This document shows, piece after piece, positions 38,591 through 50,186 of a stretch of DNA of 64,000 nt. Within the stretch, counting starts at the first letter, position 1; every line of letters begins with the position of its first letter. Origin of the DNA: Gaeumannomyces sp. JS-464. Lineage: Eukaryota; Ascomycota; Sordariomycetes; Magnaporthales; Magnaporthaceae. A program made the position numbers and the translations under genes. A model generated the notes under the pieces. It was given only the letters and a program-made list of their open reading frames with translations. It searched no databases and was not told the origin of the DNA. Location of the stretch: positions 5,766,001 to 5,830,000 of the forward strand of contig NGZR01000002.1 of assembly GCA_002197995.1 (NCBI GenBank), in the 5' to 3' direction.

Positions 38591-40153
38591 GGCGTGGTGG
38601 TGCCAGACAGTATGATGTCGGACCAGATGACATAAAGGCGCAGGAAGGAAGAAGGAGAGGCAGACTAAGCAAATGGATTGACTGGCCCGGGGACCAATGA
38701 GGCTGACTCCTGGATACCAACCCACGTATGCAGGTATAGCGCTGTTCCCTTGGTGCATCGCTGCTGTGGTCAATGGCTGAGCCCAGGCAGCACCAAGGGC
38801 CCGGACCAGCACACAGTGCACCGAGACTGACTCCACACACGAGTCTCAGTAATTAGGTAGGTAGGTACCTATGTGAGTCCGATCTGCCTGGCCGCATGGT
38901 AAAAGCGATCAGTGTGTATTTGATTATCTGGTGTGTAGCCGGTATGTGACACATTGCCTAACGCAGTTATTATCACTAAGACGAGATGTGCTATTGTGGC
39001 CCTCCAGAAATACCCAATATTTCGGGACTACCTGGGTGGTACCTAGTTGAGGCTACTTGGACGGTACCTGGGCTGCCATGCCACTGTCCATAGTGGTGAG
39101 GCGCCGAGATGAATCTATATATTGATGCCAGCCCTTGACCATTCCGCGATGTGCAACCAAAGCCACAGTGCCACCAACTGTTCGACGCAACTTCGCGGGG
39201 AATCCTCTTAGCCAGCACAAATGTTCGCACATACACGGGGCCAAATGGATATAACGGGCTGAAAGGAAATAAGCGGAACGGTGTCCCGTCTGTTCTTTCT
39301 GGTTCCGCCTTGCTATACACCTGAGGCAGCGCTGACCGATACGATAGGTGAGCCCTCGGGTCCGGCTTGCAGAAGCCCCCGTCCGGGTAAGGTACCTATC
39401 AGCCACAGCCACCACCAAACCTTCTCGCATCGCTGGAGTCGGGTTTCCTGTTTCAAAAAGAAAGGATTGAAAACTAAAATTATAAGTTAGTGGATCATGC
39501 TGAGGGAACGATCTTGGAATCAATTTAGCAGGAGAGGCATTCACAAGAGGTAGGCACCGGTGCTCGTTGGTGGTACCCAGTGGTACATGACATGACATGA
39601 CACGCCCAATTAGCCTCCAGATTCACTAAGCGGACATGAGGGTTTTTACAGGCCGGGCCAGTAATGTTGCCAGGCTGGGCTGGCTTGCCCGGCGTTCGAC
39701 ACAGTGTGCCGCAGAGCGCCCCACCTGCGCTAGTCCGCTTCGGGAGAAGAGGCTCCAGGTTTCTTTACTGGGTCTCTGCCGATTCGAGAGGGGCTGCGCA
39801 AAACCAGGGCGTTGAGGAAGGAAAAAAAAAAAGGCGGCCAACCCTCCTTCTCCGATAGACCTTCCCAACCGATCTTAGGCCCTGGATTTTTCTCTGCCGA
39901 GCTCCAAAAAAAAAACCGAACAAAAAAAAAACCCACCCCCCAAAAATATCGATCGGTCCGCACAGAACTCAGAATCGTCCTGTCGGTCGGCTCGAATTTT
40001 GCGTCGGCTTTCAATCCACGGATTCACTCGAAAAGACATTCGAAAATCTTGCAAGGCTTGGTCCCTCAACTTGCCTTGTCGCTCCCGCCTCCGTCGCCCC
40101 GTCTGCGCGCTGCGATAGCTGCATCGGTTGCGCGTAGCCCAAACACCGCAATC
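38591..40153. other. Divergent intergenic region Tim17-like / eIF4B
   Basis: Holds both promoters. An AGGTAGGTAGGTACCT motif lies at 38854-38872. The 39880-40150 part is A-rich then CT-rich and is probably the eIF4B 5' leader. Open frames of up to 181 residues have no recognisable features. Confidence 0.5.
38854..38872. repeat. AGGTAGGTAGGTACCT motif
   Basis: Copy of the dispersed TACCTAGGTA-like intergenic motif, upstream of the Tim17-like gene. Confidence 0.65.
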
Positions 40154-42491
40154 ATGGGTTTGTTTGCCCCCATCGTCCCTCCCCCTCCTCACGGACCACG
40201 CCCTCGCTTGCCCGCCTGCCTGCCTCGATGGCCTCGTTGCTGACCCGTTGTTCTTGCTCTCCGTCGCCAGCTCCCAAGAAGAAGCAGGAGGTGCAGAAGC
40301 TGTCCCTCGGGGAGTTTATGCAGGACACTTGTGAGCCCGCCCACCGAAACCCCACGTCACCGGCCTCGCCGCCGCCGTGCCCGATCGCCCGTGACATCCG
40401 ACTCACCCTTGCCGACGGCAACTCCCATCCTGCCGCCCTGAATGATTGTAGTCTAACCCAAGCTTATGATTAGCCTTTGGTGGATCCTGGGCCGACGAAG
40501 TCGAGGATACCTACGGTACGTTTCCCCTCGCGCTTTATCTTATCAACCACCAAGCTGTTCCGAGGAACGCTGCTAAACCTGCCCGCTTTAGCCTCCGGTA
40601 TGCAGCGCGCCCAACGGCCCTGCGAGACCTCTTCGTCTTTACATCGCTAACACTCTCTCCAGGAACCCAACCCCTGCCTCCATCTGAGCGACGCGGCCCC
40701 CCTCCTTTCGGCGGCGGCTTCGGCTCGTCCGACAGAGGTACGCGCGATCAGTCCCGCCACTTGCGCTTGAAGAGGGAGCCTCTGATATCTGACCGTTGGC
40801 GCCATCTACTCCCTCGCTTTCCCTCCCAGGCTCCTATGCTCCTCGGGATAACTTCCCGCAGCGCATCCCCGACCGACCGCCTTACACCGCCCACCTTGGC
40901 AATCTCTCGTACGATGCCACCCAGGACACCGTGTCTGACTTTTTCGCCGACTGCGAGATTGTCAGCGTCAGAATCGTCGAAGACCGCGAGCAGCAGAGGC
41001 CCAAGGGCTTTGGCTACGTCGAGTTTGCCACTGCCGACGGCCTGAAGCAGGCCCTGACTCTGGACGGAGTATCCTTCCAGGGCCGTTCGATCCGAGTCCG
41101 GATCGCCGATCCTCGTGAGTTCAACCGTTGCCACGCGGCCACTTGAGTCCTCGCCTGCACCTATTTAGGAGGCGTCTCTGGCCTCGCATCATCGTTGCAA
41201 TTACTAACTCGGTTGAACCCCCATGATAATAGCCAAGGACAGGGATGGCCGTGGTGATGGTCCTCCCAGGGAGCTGGACTGGTCCATGCGCAAGGGTCCC
41301 CTGGCAGATATCCAACCCCGCAACACCGATCGCCGCTCAGGCCCTAACGACTTTGGCGACCGGAGAGGTGACTTCAACGATCGCCGAGGCGGCGACTTCA
41401 ACGAGCGTCGTGCCGGCCGGGAGCCTGCCGATGATGGCAAGGTTCGCGACTTCAGTGACTGGTCGCGCAAGGGTCCCCTATCCCCGAGGCCAGAACCCGC
41501 TCAAACTTCCTCCAGGGAAGGCAGCCGTCCCCCTGTCGAGGGCGCCGGCTCCGATTTCCAACGCCAGGACCGCCGGGCCTCGCCAGCTGCCTGGGGTGAG
41601 GGCCGCCAACAGCAAGAGGGCTCTCGGCCGCCCCGTCGCGAGTTCGTCGACCGTCCGGAGAGGGCTCCCAGCGCCGCTGAGCGGGACATGCAGTGGAGGA
41701 GCAACATGCGCCCTGACAACGTCAAGTCGCCCGGCCAGTCGCGCAGCGGGAGCGAGGCACCTCCTTCACCCGCCCCGGCCGCTGCTGTGCCTGCCGCTCC
41801 GTCTCGTCCGAAGTTGAACCTCGCAAAGAGGACCATCTCGGAGGCTCCTGATGTCACGTCGCCAGCTCTGACTGCCACGGACTCCAAGGCTAGCCCCTTC
41901 GGTGCCGCGAGACCCATCGACACGGCCGCAAAGGAGCGTGAGATTGAGCAGAAGCGCCTCGCGGCTTTGCAGAAACAGAAAGAGGAGGAAGAGCGTGCCA
42001 AGGAAGAGCAGCGCCTCGCCAAAGAGGCCGCGGACAAGAAGGCCGAAGAGCAGGCCGCAGCGGCAGCCGCGATTGCGAAGGCCGCAGAGGAAAAGCAACC
42101 AGCCACGCCCGAGGCGAAGCAGGACGACGAGGCTCGTCCGAAGCCAACAGAGGGCGCGTCGCCCACAGAGCAGAAGGTTCCCATCCGGCAGCGTGAGCCT
42201 CGGGAGCCTCGGGAGCCCCGGGAGCCCCTGAAGACCCGCGCGACCGAGAGCGGGAACTGGAGGCAGTCTTCGGGTGAGCACAGGGGCTCCAGGGGTACCC
42301 CTACCGGACCCCGTCGTGGAGGTGGCGGCCCGTCCAGGGGAGGTCGCCATGATGGACCGCCCCCCCTCGCGCGAACGGTGGCCGGGACTCTCAGCCCTCG
42401 ACTCCCATCTCTGCGGGACCTCGACTCCCGACGAGGACGGATGGACGACTGTCAAGAAGGCCAGGGCGGCGCCCGTCCCATTGTGTCCTAG
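40154..42491 (+). CDS. TIF3: Translation initiation factor eIF4B
   Basis: Seven exons are proposed: 40154-40157 (only ATGG), 40271-40330, 40474-40515, 40592-40597 (6 nt), 40663-40737, 40830-41114 and 41233 to about 42491. They give MAPKKKQEVQKLSLGEFMQD, then SFGGSWADEVEDTYASGTQP and PSERRGPPPFGGGFG. An RRM follows with RNP-2 AHLGNLSYDA and RNP-1 KGFGYVEF. Repeated DxRxG and RRGDFNDRR/GGDFNERR blocks, SRKGPLSPR, and a long Lys/Glu/Ala coiled coil (KEREIEQKRLAALQKQKEEE) precede an Arg/Gly-rich tail. Lysine N-terminus, single RRM, DRYG-like repeats and coiled coil are those of eIF4B, which stimulates eIF4A helicase on mRNA. The end is unsettled: after GRHDGPP the frame changes at a C run (about 42358-42365), a DEDGWTTVKK motif sits in another frame, and a further shift returns to the TAG at 42489-42491. 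Confidence 0.87.
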
Positions 42492-43538
42492 ATGTGACAA
42501 GCTGGGACGTCAGGCAGCCATGAAACCCGCCGAACTACCTTCGGGAATGGGTTTGCCCGCACCACACCACGCACCGGCTCTCAGTTTTGGCCACCGGCCT
42601 CCTTGTTAGGCTGCCTTGTATGACAAATCACAGTCTTTTCTCGCTCCGACTGCGCTGCAGACTCTCCACAAGCGACCGTTGAGGCCTCCATCTCGCTTTG
42701 GATATTCTTAGCGGAGGACGACGCCACCGTGCTTTCCAGGGCGCTTAATGTCCTCATTGGTCAGGTTGAGTCGACCTTTTCATCGGCCTGAGACTGGTGT
42801 GGCAGCGTGTGCGGGCAAATCGGTCCAACCTCCCTTATGGCCGCCATCATCGCGTGGCTTTAACACGGCTGTTGGCCTGTTGGCCTCGGAATTGGCCGGT
42901 CGTTGTTATCGAACAACATCGCCTGTCGCAAAGTCTGAGCTCGCCCGTGGTGTTTCACGTCGCTACACGGATGGGTCTCGTCGGTCTAATCAAAAAAGCT
43001 CACCCTTGCGATCCATTCGTCCTCCCATTCCTCCGGCGCCTCCCTCAAGTGACGGGCCTCAACCAGCCCCCTAAAGTCACCATGTCGGCACACTCGGCTT
43101 ATCCCGGTGCCTCTCCATGGGTTATGCAGTTTTCTCACATGCTTCTCCTTCTTCATTTTCTTTGTGCGCGGGCCTAACAGTAGGGAATTGGGCGTGGGTG
43201 GCGTTTGGTACCTGCCTTAGGGCCTAAAAATATCAGATTTCAAGTGTTTCTGCGGATTTTTGGTCTTCAGATCTCTCTCCATCCCCGAATGTGTGGTTCG
43301 TGTGTGCGTGGCCGTCGTGAGTTATGTGGGACGGGAAAGTGCGGCAAAGCAGAGATAAAAAGGGAGATATTGAACCAGAGAGAAAGAAATATAGCATAAG
43401 CATTCGACAATCTTCCATGTTCTAACAAAGTTATCTGTCTATTGGTTATCCTTGCGACTGAGGCTGGCCTTGAGCTGCTGACGCGGCTCAGGTCAAGTTG
43501 AAATTCAGGATCTACCTTGATCAACTATGATGTGCTGA
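42492..43538. other. Convergent 3' intergenic region
   Basis: About 1 kb between the converging eIF4B and EFL1 genes. No gene recognised; both 3' untranslated regions are expected here. Confidence 0.5.
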
Positions 43539-46500
43539 TCATCGCTTGAGCGTTTTCTGCTTTTCGGCATCCGTCGCGACATTGCGGCCCTCGACAAGCA
43601 GCCCCTTGCGGCGTCTCACGCCGTCCATGTACCTCTTGCAACGTTCTCGCGGTCACCAAACTCGCCGAGGTCCTCGAGGTCGTCTTCGGTGAAAGGGACC
43701 CAGAAGGATCCTCGTCCAGGATCTGGAAACCTTGAAGATCAGCTGCGGCTGGGCAGCGCCACTCGTCCTCTTCCGCATGTCGTCCGCAAACCCAAACGAC
43801 TCGGCGACTGGGAGGAGCGCCTGGATGGTGAAGAATGGTGTGCCCTCTTTCATCGCCTCGGACAGGACGTGGCCCCTCCGCCGGGTGAGGACGTCGTAAA
43901 CGCGCCCAAGAACCTCAGCTATATACACACACACACAGGGGCATTTGGTCAGCGGCCGTCACTTTGATCCCAGTCTCACATTGTGCGGACTGCAGATTGG
44001 GCAGGGAAGCGGACTTACTGCTCGCTTGGATTTCGCACGAGTACATTGCTAGCATCAGGCGGGGCGACCAGTCCAGGAAGCCCTTGTGGATGGACTGCTG
44101 CACGGCCTTGATCATCTCTCCGGTCAGGCGGCCCAGGCTGTCACGGGCGGATGCCTCGTCATCGGCCACGGAAAGCTCCACGTCCTCGATGGTGACGGCA
44201 AGGCCCTGTGCGGGCTCGTTGCAGAGCGGCCCCTGGGCGGTGGCTAGCTGGAACGCGTACGTGATCTTGTCCGAGAAGTGAGTTGTGCTCAGTCGCTCGT
44301 CGGCCGTAGGATCGGCGGACCCGCTCCTGTCTTCTGCAAAAACCCGCTGCAGGATTCCGTCGGCGGTGCCGTCGACCAGGATGTTGGGCCCCGTCCGTCT
44401 GGGACCAAAGGCGGCTATCCGATCAACCGTGTTCTTCCATGTCTCGCGGCCCTTGCCGCCCTCAAGCAGAGCCTGCAGGCGGGTTGTGAACTCTTCAGGG
44501 GACATTATGTCCTTGGCCTCGGCCATGTGCTCGTCGTCGGCCTCGCCGCTCGTGCTGTCCGTCTCCTGCCTGCTACTGTCCTGGGCGGGCGCGTCATTAC
44601 TCGCGCCCGAGTCGGAAGACATACGTTTAATGGTGGCGCCATTCTTGGAGACAAAGTCTGTCACGTCTTCCGGCAGCGGGCTAACCCTCAGCTTGATGGT
44701 GATATGCTTAGAGCTGGTCGTCGTGACGACGACGCCCCTTCCCAGGTCCTTGCTGACTGGCGGGCGCATCTCCTCGGCCCGGACGATGGTTTCCCTGTAC
44801 GGCACGATCGGAGCACCGGCCTGGACGTCGCACCTAGCAAAGCGCTCCCGCAGGTCCGTCAGGCATCGCTCGAGATGTAGCTCACCCGCGGTGAGGAGGA
44901 CATGCTCGCCGCTGGAGAAGTGCTCGTACTCGGCGCAGGGATCGCTCTGGACAAGGAGCTTCAGGCCCGCAATCATCTTGTCGAGATCTCCCGGGTTCAC
45001 CGGCTCAAGGGCCACACGCACGATCGGCCGGCCAACGGCAGCACCAATACCGGCGAGGTTGACGGCACCTTCAAGCCTGCTGCACAGCGTCCCCGACTTC
45101 AGGATTCCGGAGCCCTGCAGGCCCCGGATGCCGAACACGACGCCCGCAGGCACTGTGTTTAGACTTTCGAGACTGCGTCCCATGAGCATGTACAGGGCTT
45201 CGACTGTCACCTTCTGTGGCCGGGGATTCGAGTGCGGGGTCGCCGGCGAGAACTTTGGCGGCAGGACATAGATGCTGTCCCCAACCGATATGGAGCCCGA
45301 GTATATCCGGGCAAACCCTATCAGATGCTCCGGCTCTGCCTCGGGCTCGGGCTCCGCGTCGGCCGATCCTTCGAAGCCTGTCGCGCCGAATGTTTCCACC
45401 AGGCCACTGACAGTGTCACCGCTGGCAGCGCTGGCCTGGGCCCGGGCGGCCTCGGCACGCTTTCGTCTAGCGAGATCTCGCGCCTCCTCGGGGCTGAGCG
45501 TTCCGTTCCGCCTCCTGTTCTCGGGCAGCTCGCGCGCAGGCATTGAGACCATCTTGCTCACGTACGCCACCATAGGGTCTGACTCTGACGTCCCAAAGGA
45601 CACCATCGCGTCACGGATTGCGGCGTCGATGTGCTCGGCACCAGGCGACGACCGCAGCAGCTCCGGCAGGCGATCTGCCTGCGCGGCCCGCGGCGAGGGG
45701 AGGGATTCGACGACCGAGACAAGGAGCGCGACGGAGAGCGGCAGCCAAGAGGCAAAAACGGTGGTTAGCAGCAGGCGGGGATCTCTTGCACGGAGAATGT
45801 GCGGAGGGACCGTGATTGTCAGAGACTTGGTGATCTTCTCGAGCAGGGCCGCGTCTCCTCGGCCCGAGTCTCCGCCCGTAGTGGCGCTGTAGACGGCCCA
45901 GACCTGCTCGAGCACGAGCTGAACAAACATTGGCTTCAGTGCTCGGCCCCGTAGGTGTTTTTGCCCAAGGACCTTTTTGGTCTTTGGATCGAGATAGAAG
46001 TTGCCCCAGAGGACCTTCTCCATCAGGTTGCGCTTGATGCCCAGCTTCTTCTCGTAAAGGCTGGCGAACTGGCGTACGGTAAAGGCCCAGCCGTCGATGG
46101 CGCTGGCAAAAATGACGTTGTTCTTTTCAGGAGCGAAGTACAGGTCCTCGTCGTCTTTTTCCTCGAAGTTCAAGTCAGTGGCGTCGTCTGGCAGGTCGGC
46201 GAGCTCAGCTTCCTTGGACGCGGCAGCGGCTGCAACGCGTTGGTCAATCCTCTCGCGCCAGTTGAGGTCGTCCTCCATGCGCTCGCCCTGGAAGAAGCTC
46301 CCGAGTACGGCGTTGACCTGCTCCAGGATCTTGCTAAGGTGGACGTAGGCCTCGGATGGTGTCATCTTGAGCTCGGTCACAAGACGGTCGATCTTGTTGA
46401 TAACGAGCAGCGGTCTAAGCTTCTCGATCCAGGTCTGGCGCAAGACGGTCACCGTCTGACTGCAGACTCCCTCGACGGCATCGACTAGGACGACCGCCCC

Positions 46501-47086
46501 GTCGCACAAACGGGAGGCTGTCGAGACCTCGCTGCTGAAGTCGATGTGACCGGGCGAGTCGATGAGGTTGATCAAGTAGTCAGTGGGCTGGGGTGCCTCT
46601 TCGGGCCCGTTTCTCCTTAGCATAGAGAAAAGTAGGGAGATGGCCGAGGACTCCATAGTGATGCCCCTGGTCTGTTCGTCTGGCCGCGAGTCCAGATAGC
46701 GAATCTTGCCGGCCAGCTTGGGCGATATGATACCATTGGTGGCTAGCAGAGCGTCTGTGAGGGACGTTTTGCCATGGTCCTGGAGATAGAGAATGGGTTC
46801 AGTCAGGAATCACATTGTAGATCAACGTGTGGCACAACATAGCAGAGTACTCCTCCCCTCGTCTGAAGTGCACAGGGGGAAGGACGTATCCAAGATGCCA
46901 GGCTATGTCGATTGGGACATACCACGTGTGCAAGAATACAGATCTAATAACGTGCCTCTGATTAGCTTCGTATAGGTGACCCCTCGACAAACCACAAGAC
47001 TGTAAGGCGGACAAGGCACGTACATTTCGGACGTTGTCGGCATGCTGCTGGAGCTGCGCCAGTTTTTCTGGGCTTGCGACAGGCAT
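43539..47086 (-). CDS. RIA1: EFL1/Ria1 ribosome-assembly GTPase
   Basis: Exons 47086-47024 ([20 protein letters not shown] plus N), 46943-46923 (21 nt, ICILAHV), 46779-44019 and 43918-43539. Exon 3 opens [16 protein letters not shown], completing the P-loop AHVDHGKT across an intron. It continues with [17 protein letters not shown]3 motif [14 protein letters not shown]4 motif [11 protein letters not shown] and the Efl1-type insertion before [15 protein letters not shown]-terminal EF2-like domains include [33 protein letters not shown] and [14 protein letters not shown]. Exon 4 runs [20 protein letters not shown], then [23 protein letters not shown]1 works with Sdo1/SBDS to evict Tif6/eIF6 from cytoplasmic pre-60S subunits. 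The conserved end ([41 protein letters not shown]) needs three single-base restorations near 43730, 43708 and 43635. The 2.76-kb exon 3 is unbroken. Confidence 0.92.
46923..46943 (-). other. 21-nt microexon of EFL1
   Basis: The minus strand reads TTATTAG, then 21 bases encoding ICILAHV, then GTATGT. The preceding exon ends N with a GTACGT donor and the following exon begins DHGKT, so this microexon supplies the first part of the P-loop in phase 0. Confidence 0.88.
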
Positions 47087-48515
47087 TTTGGGCTTTTCTC
47101 TCCTCGTGCCCCTTTCCAGACTCCTCTCCTTTGACCAGATTACTTTTCCAGGCAGAGGTCTAATTTATTAGAGACCGAGATTCCGGATATTGGGCGTAGG
47201 TATGCAGTCCTCCAGGCGAGGTTGACGCAGGCACGTCAAAAGCGGCGTCAGTGTGGCGGCCCAGCTTGGGTGCTGAATTTCGGTGTTTTTCTCTAGGGCC
47301 TCACGCCTGAGTTTATAGAGATAACTTGAGGATCCAACCAATCTCCGAAGTCAAACGGTTAAATAGAGGTGGGTAGCTGGACACGTCCGGTTCCCAAACG
47401 CCGGTCCATGGTAGCAATTGGGGTCCAGTTTAGCATCCCTCAAACCGAGTGTCATGTCTTTGTGGGCTTGAGTCACAACTGAGGCAAAGATGGGCCTCAC
47501 AGTTGCTTGGGCTAAGGTAACAATACCTAATGCGGCAATTGACCATCCTGAGCCATCGGCCATCGGCTGCCCCTCCTAGCTGTCGGCGCCCCTCCCAGAG
47601 CATCCAGTATAGGGCATTTAGCAGGTAGCTTAGGTACACGTGCAAGCATTTCAGAGCCGCCACGTCTGTCCCATCAACGACCTCAAAGTTATTTGACCTG
47701 CTTATCTTGGTGCCAAGGTAATAAACTTGCTGACTATTGGAAGAGAACAAAAATTGCCGCGATTTAATCGTAAGGGTGTACTGTCGGGTTGGACGATGCT
47801 TCAATTGGTAGTGGATGCCCGTTGCTCGCATCCAAGTCCGACAAACATGATGCCCTAGAAGCGTGCATTGCCGATGACGCTCGTTACCTAATGCTAGAGG
47901 ATTTTCCCCTCCTGAAGTGATTTGTGTCGCCAGCAGCACTTAGTGGGGTGGGGGATGCGGCACTACCTCGTGCAATTAGTCTTGCACAGAAAACCAAAAC
48001 CAGTGTTACCTGGAGACTAAAACTATTTCGATAATATATCTACTACCGGGGTTCCTAGCAGTTTAAGGCCAGCTTTTAAATACCTAAGGTACCAACCTAG
48101 GTACCTGTGTGCCGCATACAAAGAAGAAGAAGAAGAAGCGGCATTGCGTGGACGAGGAAAGGGTCCAGAGAGGCAGCTGAATATTAGTGTGACGAAACAG
48201 GAAGCAAGAAGGGGGGCAAGCGTGAGCGGACGAGGCTCCACATTGGCGGGGCCAAACAGCACAACCACTCGTGTCACTGTGTGAGAAAAAGAAGAAAAAA
48301 AACCAAAATAGCCCACACCAGAATCTCAAAATCGGCAGCCCCATTTTTGGGCTTGGGCTCCTTGCACGACACACTTCCCCCGAGTTTCCCTCCCCTCCAT
48401 ATTCTTGCGGGAGCTGCTTGGGTTCACCTCATTCCTGTCTCTCGACGGAACCCAGCATCACCACACATCTACAGAGTCTCGGATTTTGGGGGAGAACGGA
48501 TCTTGGTCGCCCACC
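47087..48515. other. Divergent promoter region EFL1 / eIF3l
   Basis: About 1.4 kb between two divergent translation genes. Contains a TACCTAAGGTACC...CCTAGGTACC motif at 48081-48107 and a GAAGAA tract near 48120-48138. No gene recognised. Confidence 0.5.
48081..48107. repeat. TACCTAAGGTACC / CCTAGGTACC motif
   Basis: Copy of the dispersed intergenic palindrome, located upstream of eIF3l. Confidence 0.65.
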
Positions 48516-50186
48516 ATGAGCGCATACCAGAACGGCGCCCCGCGCCTGGGCGACGACTCCGATGTCGAGGAGGAGACCTTGGTCGCCGACTACCGCGAGC
48601 TGGTCCAGTATGAGGACGGCGTGGACGACGGCGAGATGTCGATGGCGCAACAAGCCAACGACATCCAGGAGCGCCTCGTTGCCGCCGCCCAGCCCTTGGA
48701 CTTTTCGGCGCCGCTCGACGTCAAGTTCCAGAGCTATGACCAGTACTGCAGTCTGTTTCACTTCATCCTCAACTCAGACGGCCCCGTCGATCTCGAGCCT
48801 CCCTCTGTCAGTACCTTCCTATCCTCCCCTATCTTGTCATACACTTCGATTTCTTTGCTGGCGTCTGCCCTGTCTTCCCCCGCTGTGTCGCTCACGTTAG
48901 AACCACGAACCACGAACCCCATCACTGACCTGACTGCGTTGCGCACAGTACTACTGGGCATGGGATGTCATCGATGAGTTCATCTACCAGTTCAACTCGT
49001 TCTCCTCGTACAGGATGCGGATAGCCCGGCAGGCCAACAACGAGGAGGAGGCACAGATCCTCCGCGACAACCCGAACACGTGGGGCTGCTACAGCGTCCT
49101 CAACGTGCTCTACTCGCTGATTCAGCGGTCCCAGATTCTTGAACAGCTGGCCGCCATGAAGCGCAATGAGGACCCCATGACTGTCGCCGGCGAGTACGGC
49201 AACAAGAGCCTGTACCGGATGCTAGGGTACTTCTCCATCATCGGCCTCCTGCGCGTCCACTGCCTGCTCGGCGACTTCAGCCTGGCTCTGAGGACGCTCG
49301 ATGACATCGAGCTGAACAAGAAGGCCATGTTCGCCCGCGTGATGGCCGCGCACTTCACGACGTACTACTACGTCGGCTTTTCCTACATGATGATCCGCCG
49401 CTACGCCGACGCGATCCGCATGTTCAGCCACATCCTGGTCTATGTCTCTCGGACCAAGAACTTCCAGAAGAACGCGCAGTACGACTCCATCAGCAAGAAG
49501 AACGACCAGATGCTGGCCTTGATCGCCATCTGCGTCGCATTCCACCCCACCCGCCTGGACGACACTATCCACACAGCGCTGCGCGAAAAGTACGGTGACC
49601 AGCTGCTGAAGCTCCAGAGGGGTGGCCCCGAGTCCCTACCCATCTACGAGGAGCTCTTCCGCGCCGCCTGCCCCAAGTTCATCTCTCCCGTGCCCCCGGA
49701 CTTTGACAACCCGGAGGCCAACGTGGACCCCGTGGAGCACCACCTGTCCGTTTTCATGGACGAGGTTAAGACCAACATGTGGAGCCCCACCGTCAAGTCG
49801 TACCTACGCCTATACACCACTATGGATCTCAAGAAGCTGGCTGGCTTCCTCTCCGTGAAGCCAGAAGAGCTCCGTTCGTGGCTGCTGGTTAACAAACAGC
49901 GGACGAAGCAGCTCCGCTGGACTGACCACGCGCTGCTGGATGGCGAGCTCGTCAATGTCAGCGACCTGGACTATGCTATGCAGGGCGTACGTTCCACTCT
50001 TTTTTTTTTTTTGTTTTCTCTCCCGCCCTGATTTCTCTCCCTTGTCACAATTTGTTCAATCTCATGGCCGGCGTTCAATGCTGACAAAAGAACGTACAAC
50101 AGGACCTGATCCATATCTCCGAGGCCAAGGTCGGCAGGAAGCTGGTGGACTGGTACCTCCGAAACCTATCGCGCACATACCTTTGA
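48516..50186 (+). CDS. eIF3 subunit l
   Basis: Exons 48516-48806, 48949-49986 and 50103-50186. The start MSAYQNGAPRLGDDSDVEEE is followed by SYDQYCSLFHFIL, and after intron 1 by YYWAWDVIDEFIYQFNSF. Conserved eIF3l blocks follow: YSVLNVLYSLIQRSQILEQL, LGDFSLALRTLDDIELNKKA, RVMAAHFTTYYYVGFSYMMI, RRYADAIRMFSHILVYVSRT, KKNDQMLALIAICVAFHPTR and EELFRAACPKFISPVPPDFD. The C-terminal PCI-type part ends LIHISEAKVGRKLVDWYLRN. Subunit l is a non-core part of the eIF3 scaffold that binds the 40S subunit; it is kept in filamentous fungi but absent from budding yeast. Every splice is in phase and there is no frame break, so this gene is a useful clean control. Intron 1 uses GTCAGT and intron 2 GTACGT with a T run. 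Confidence 0.93.
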
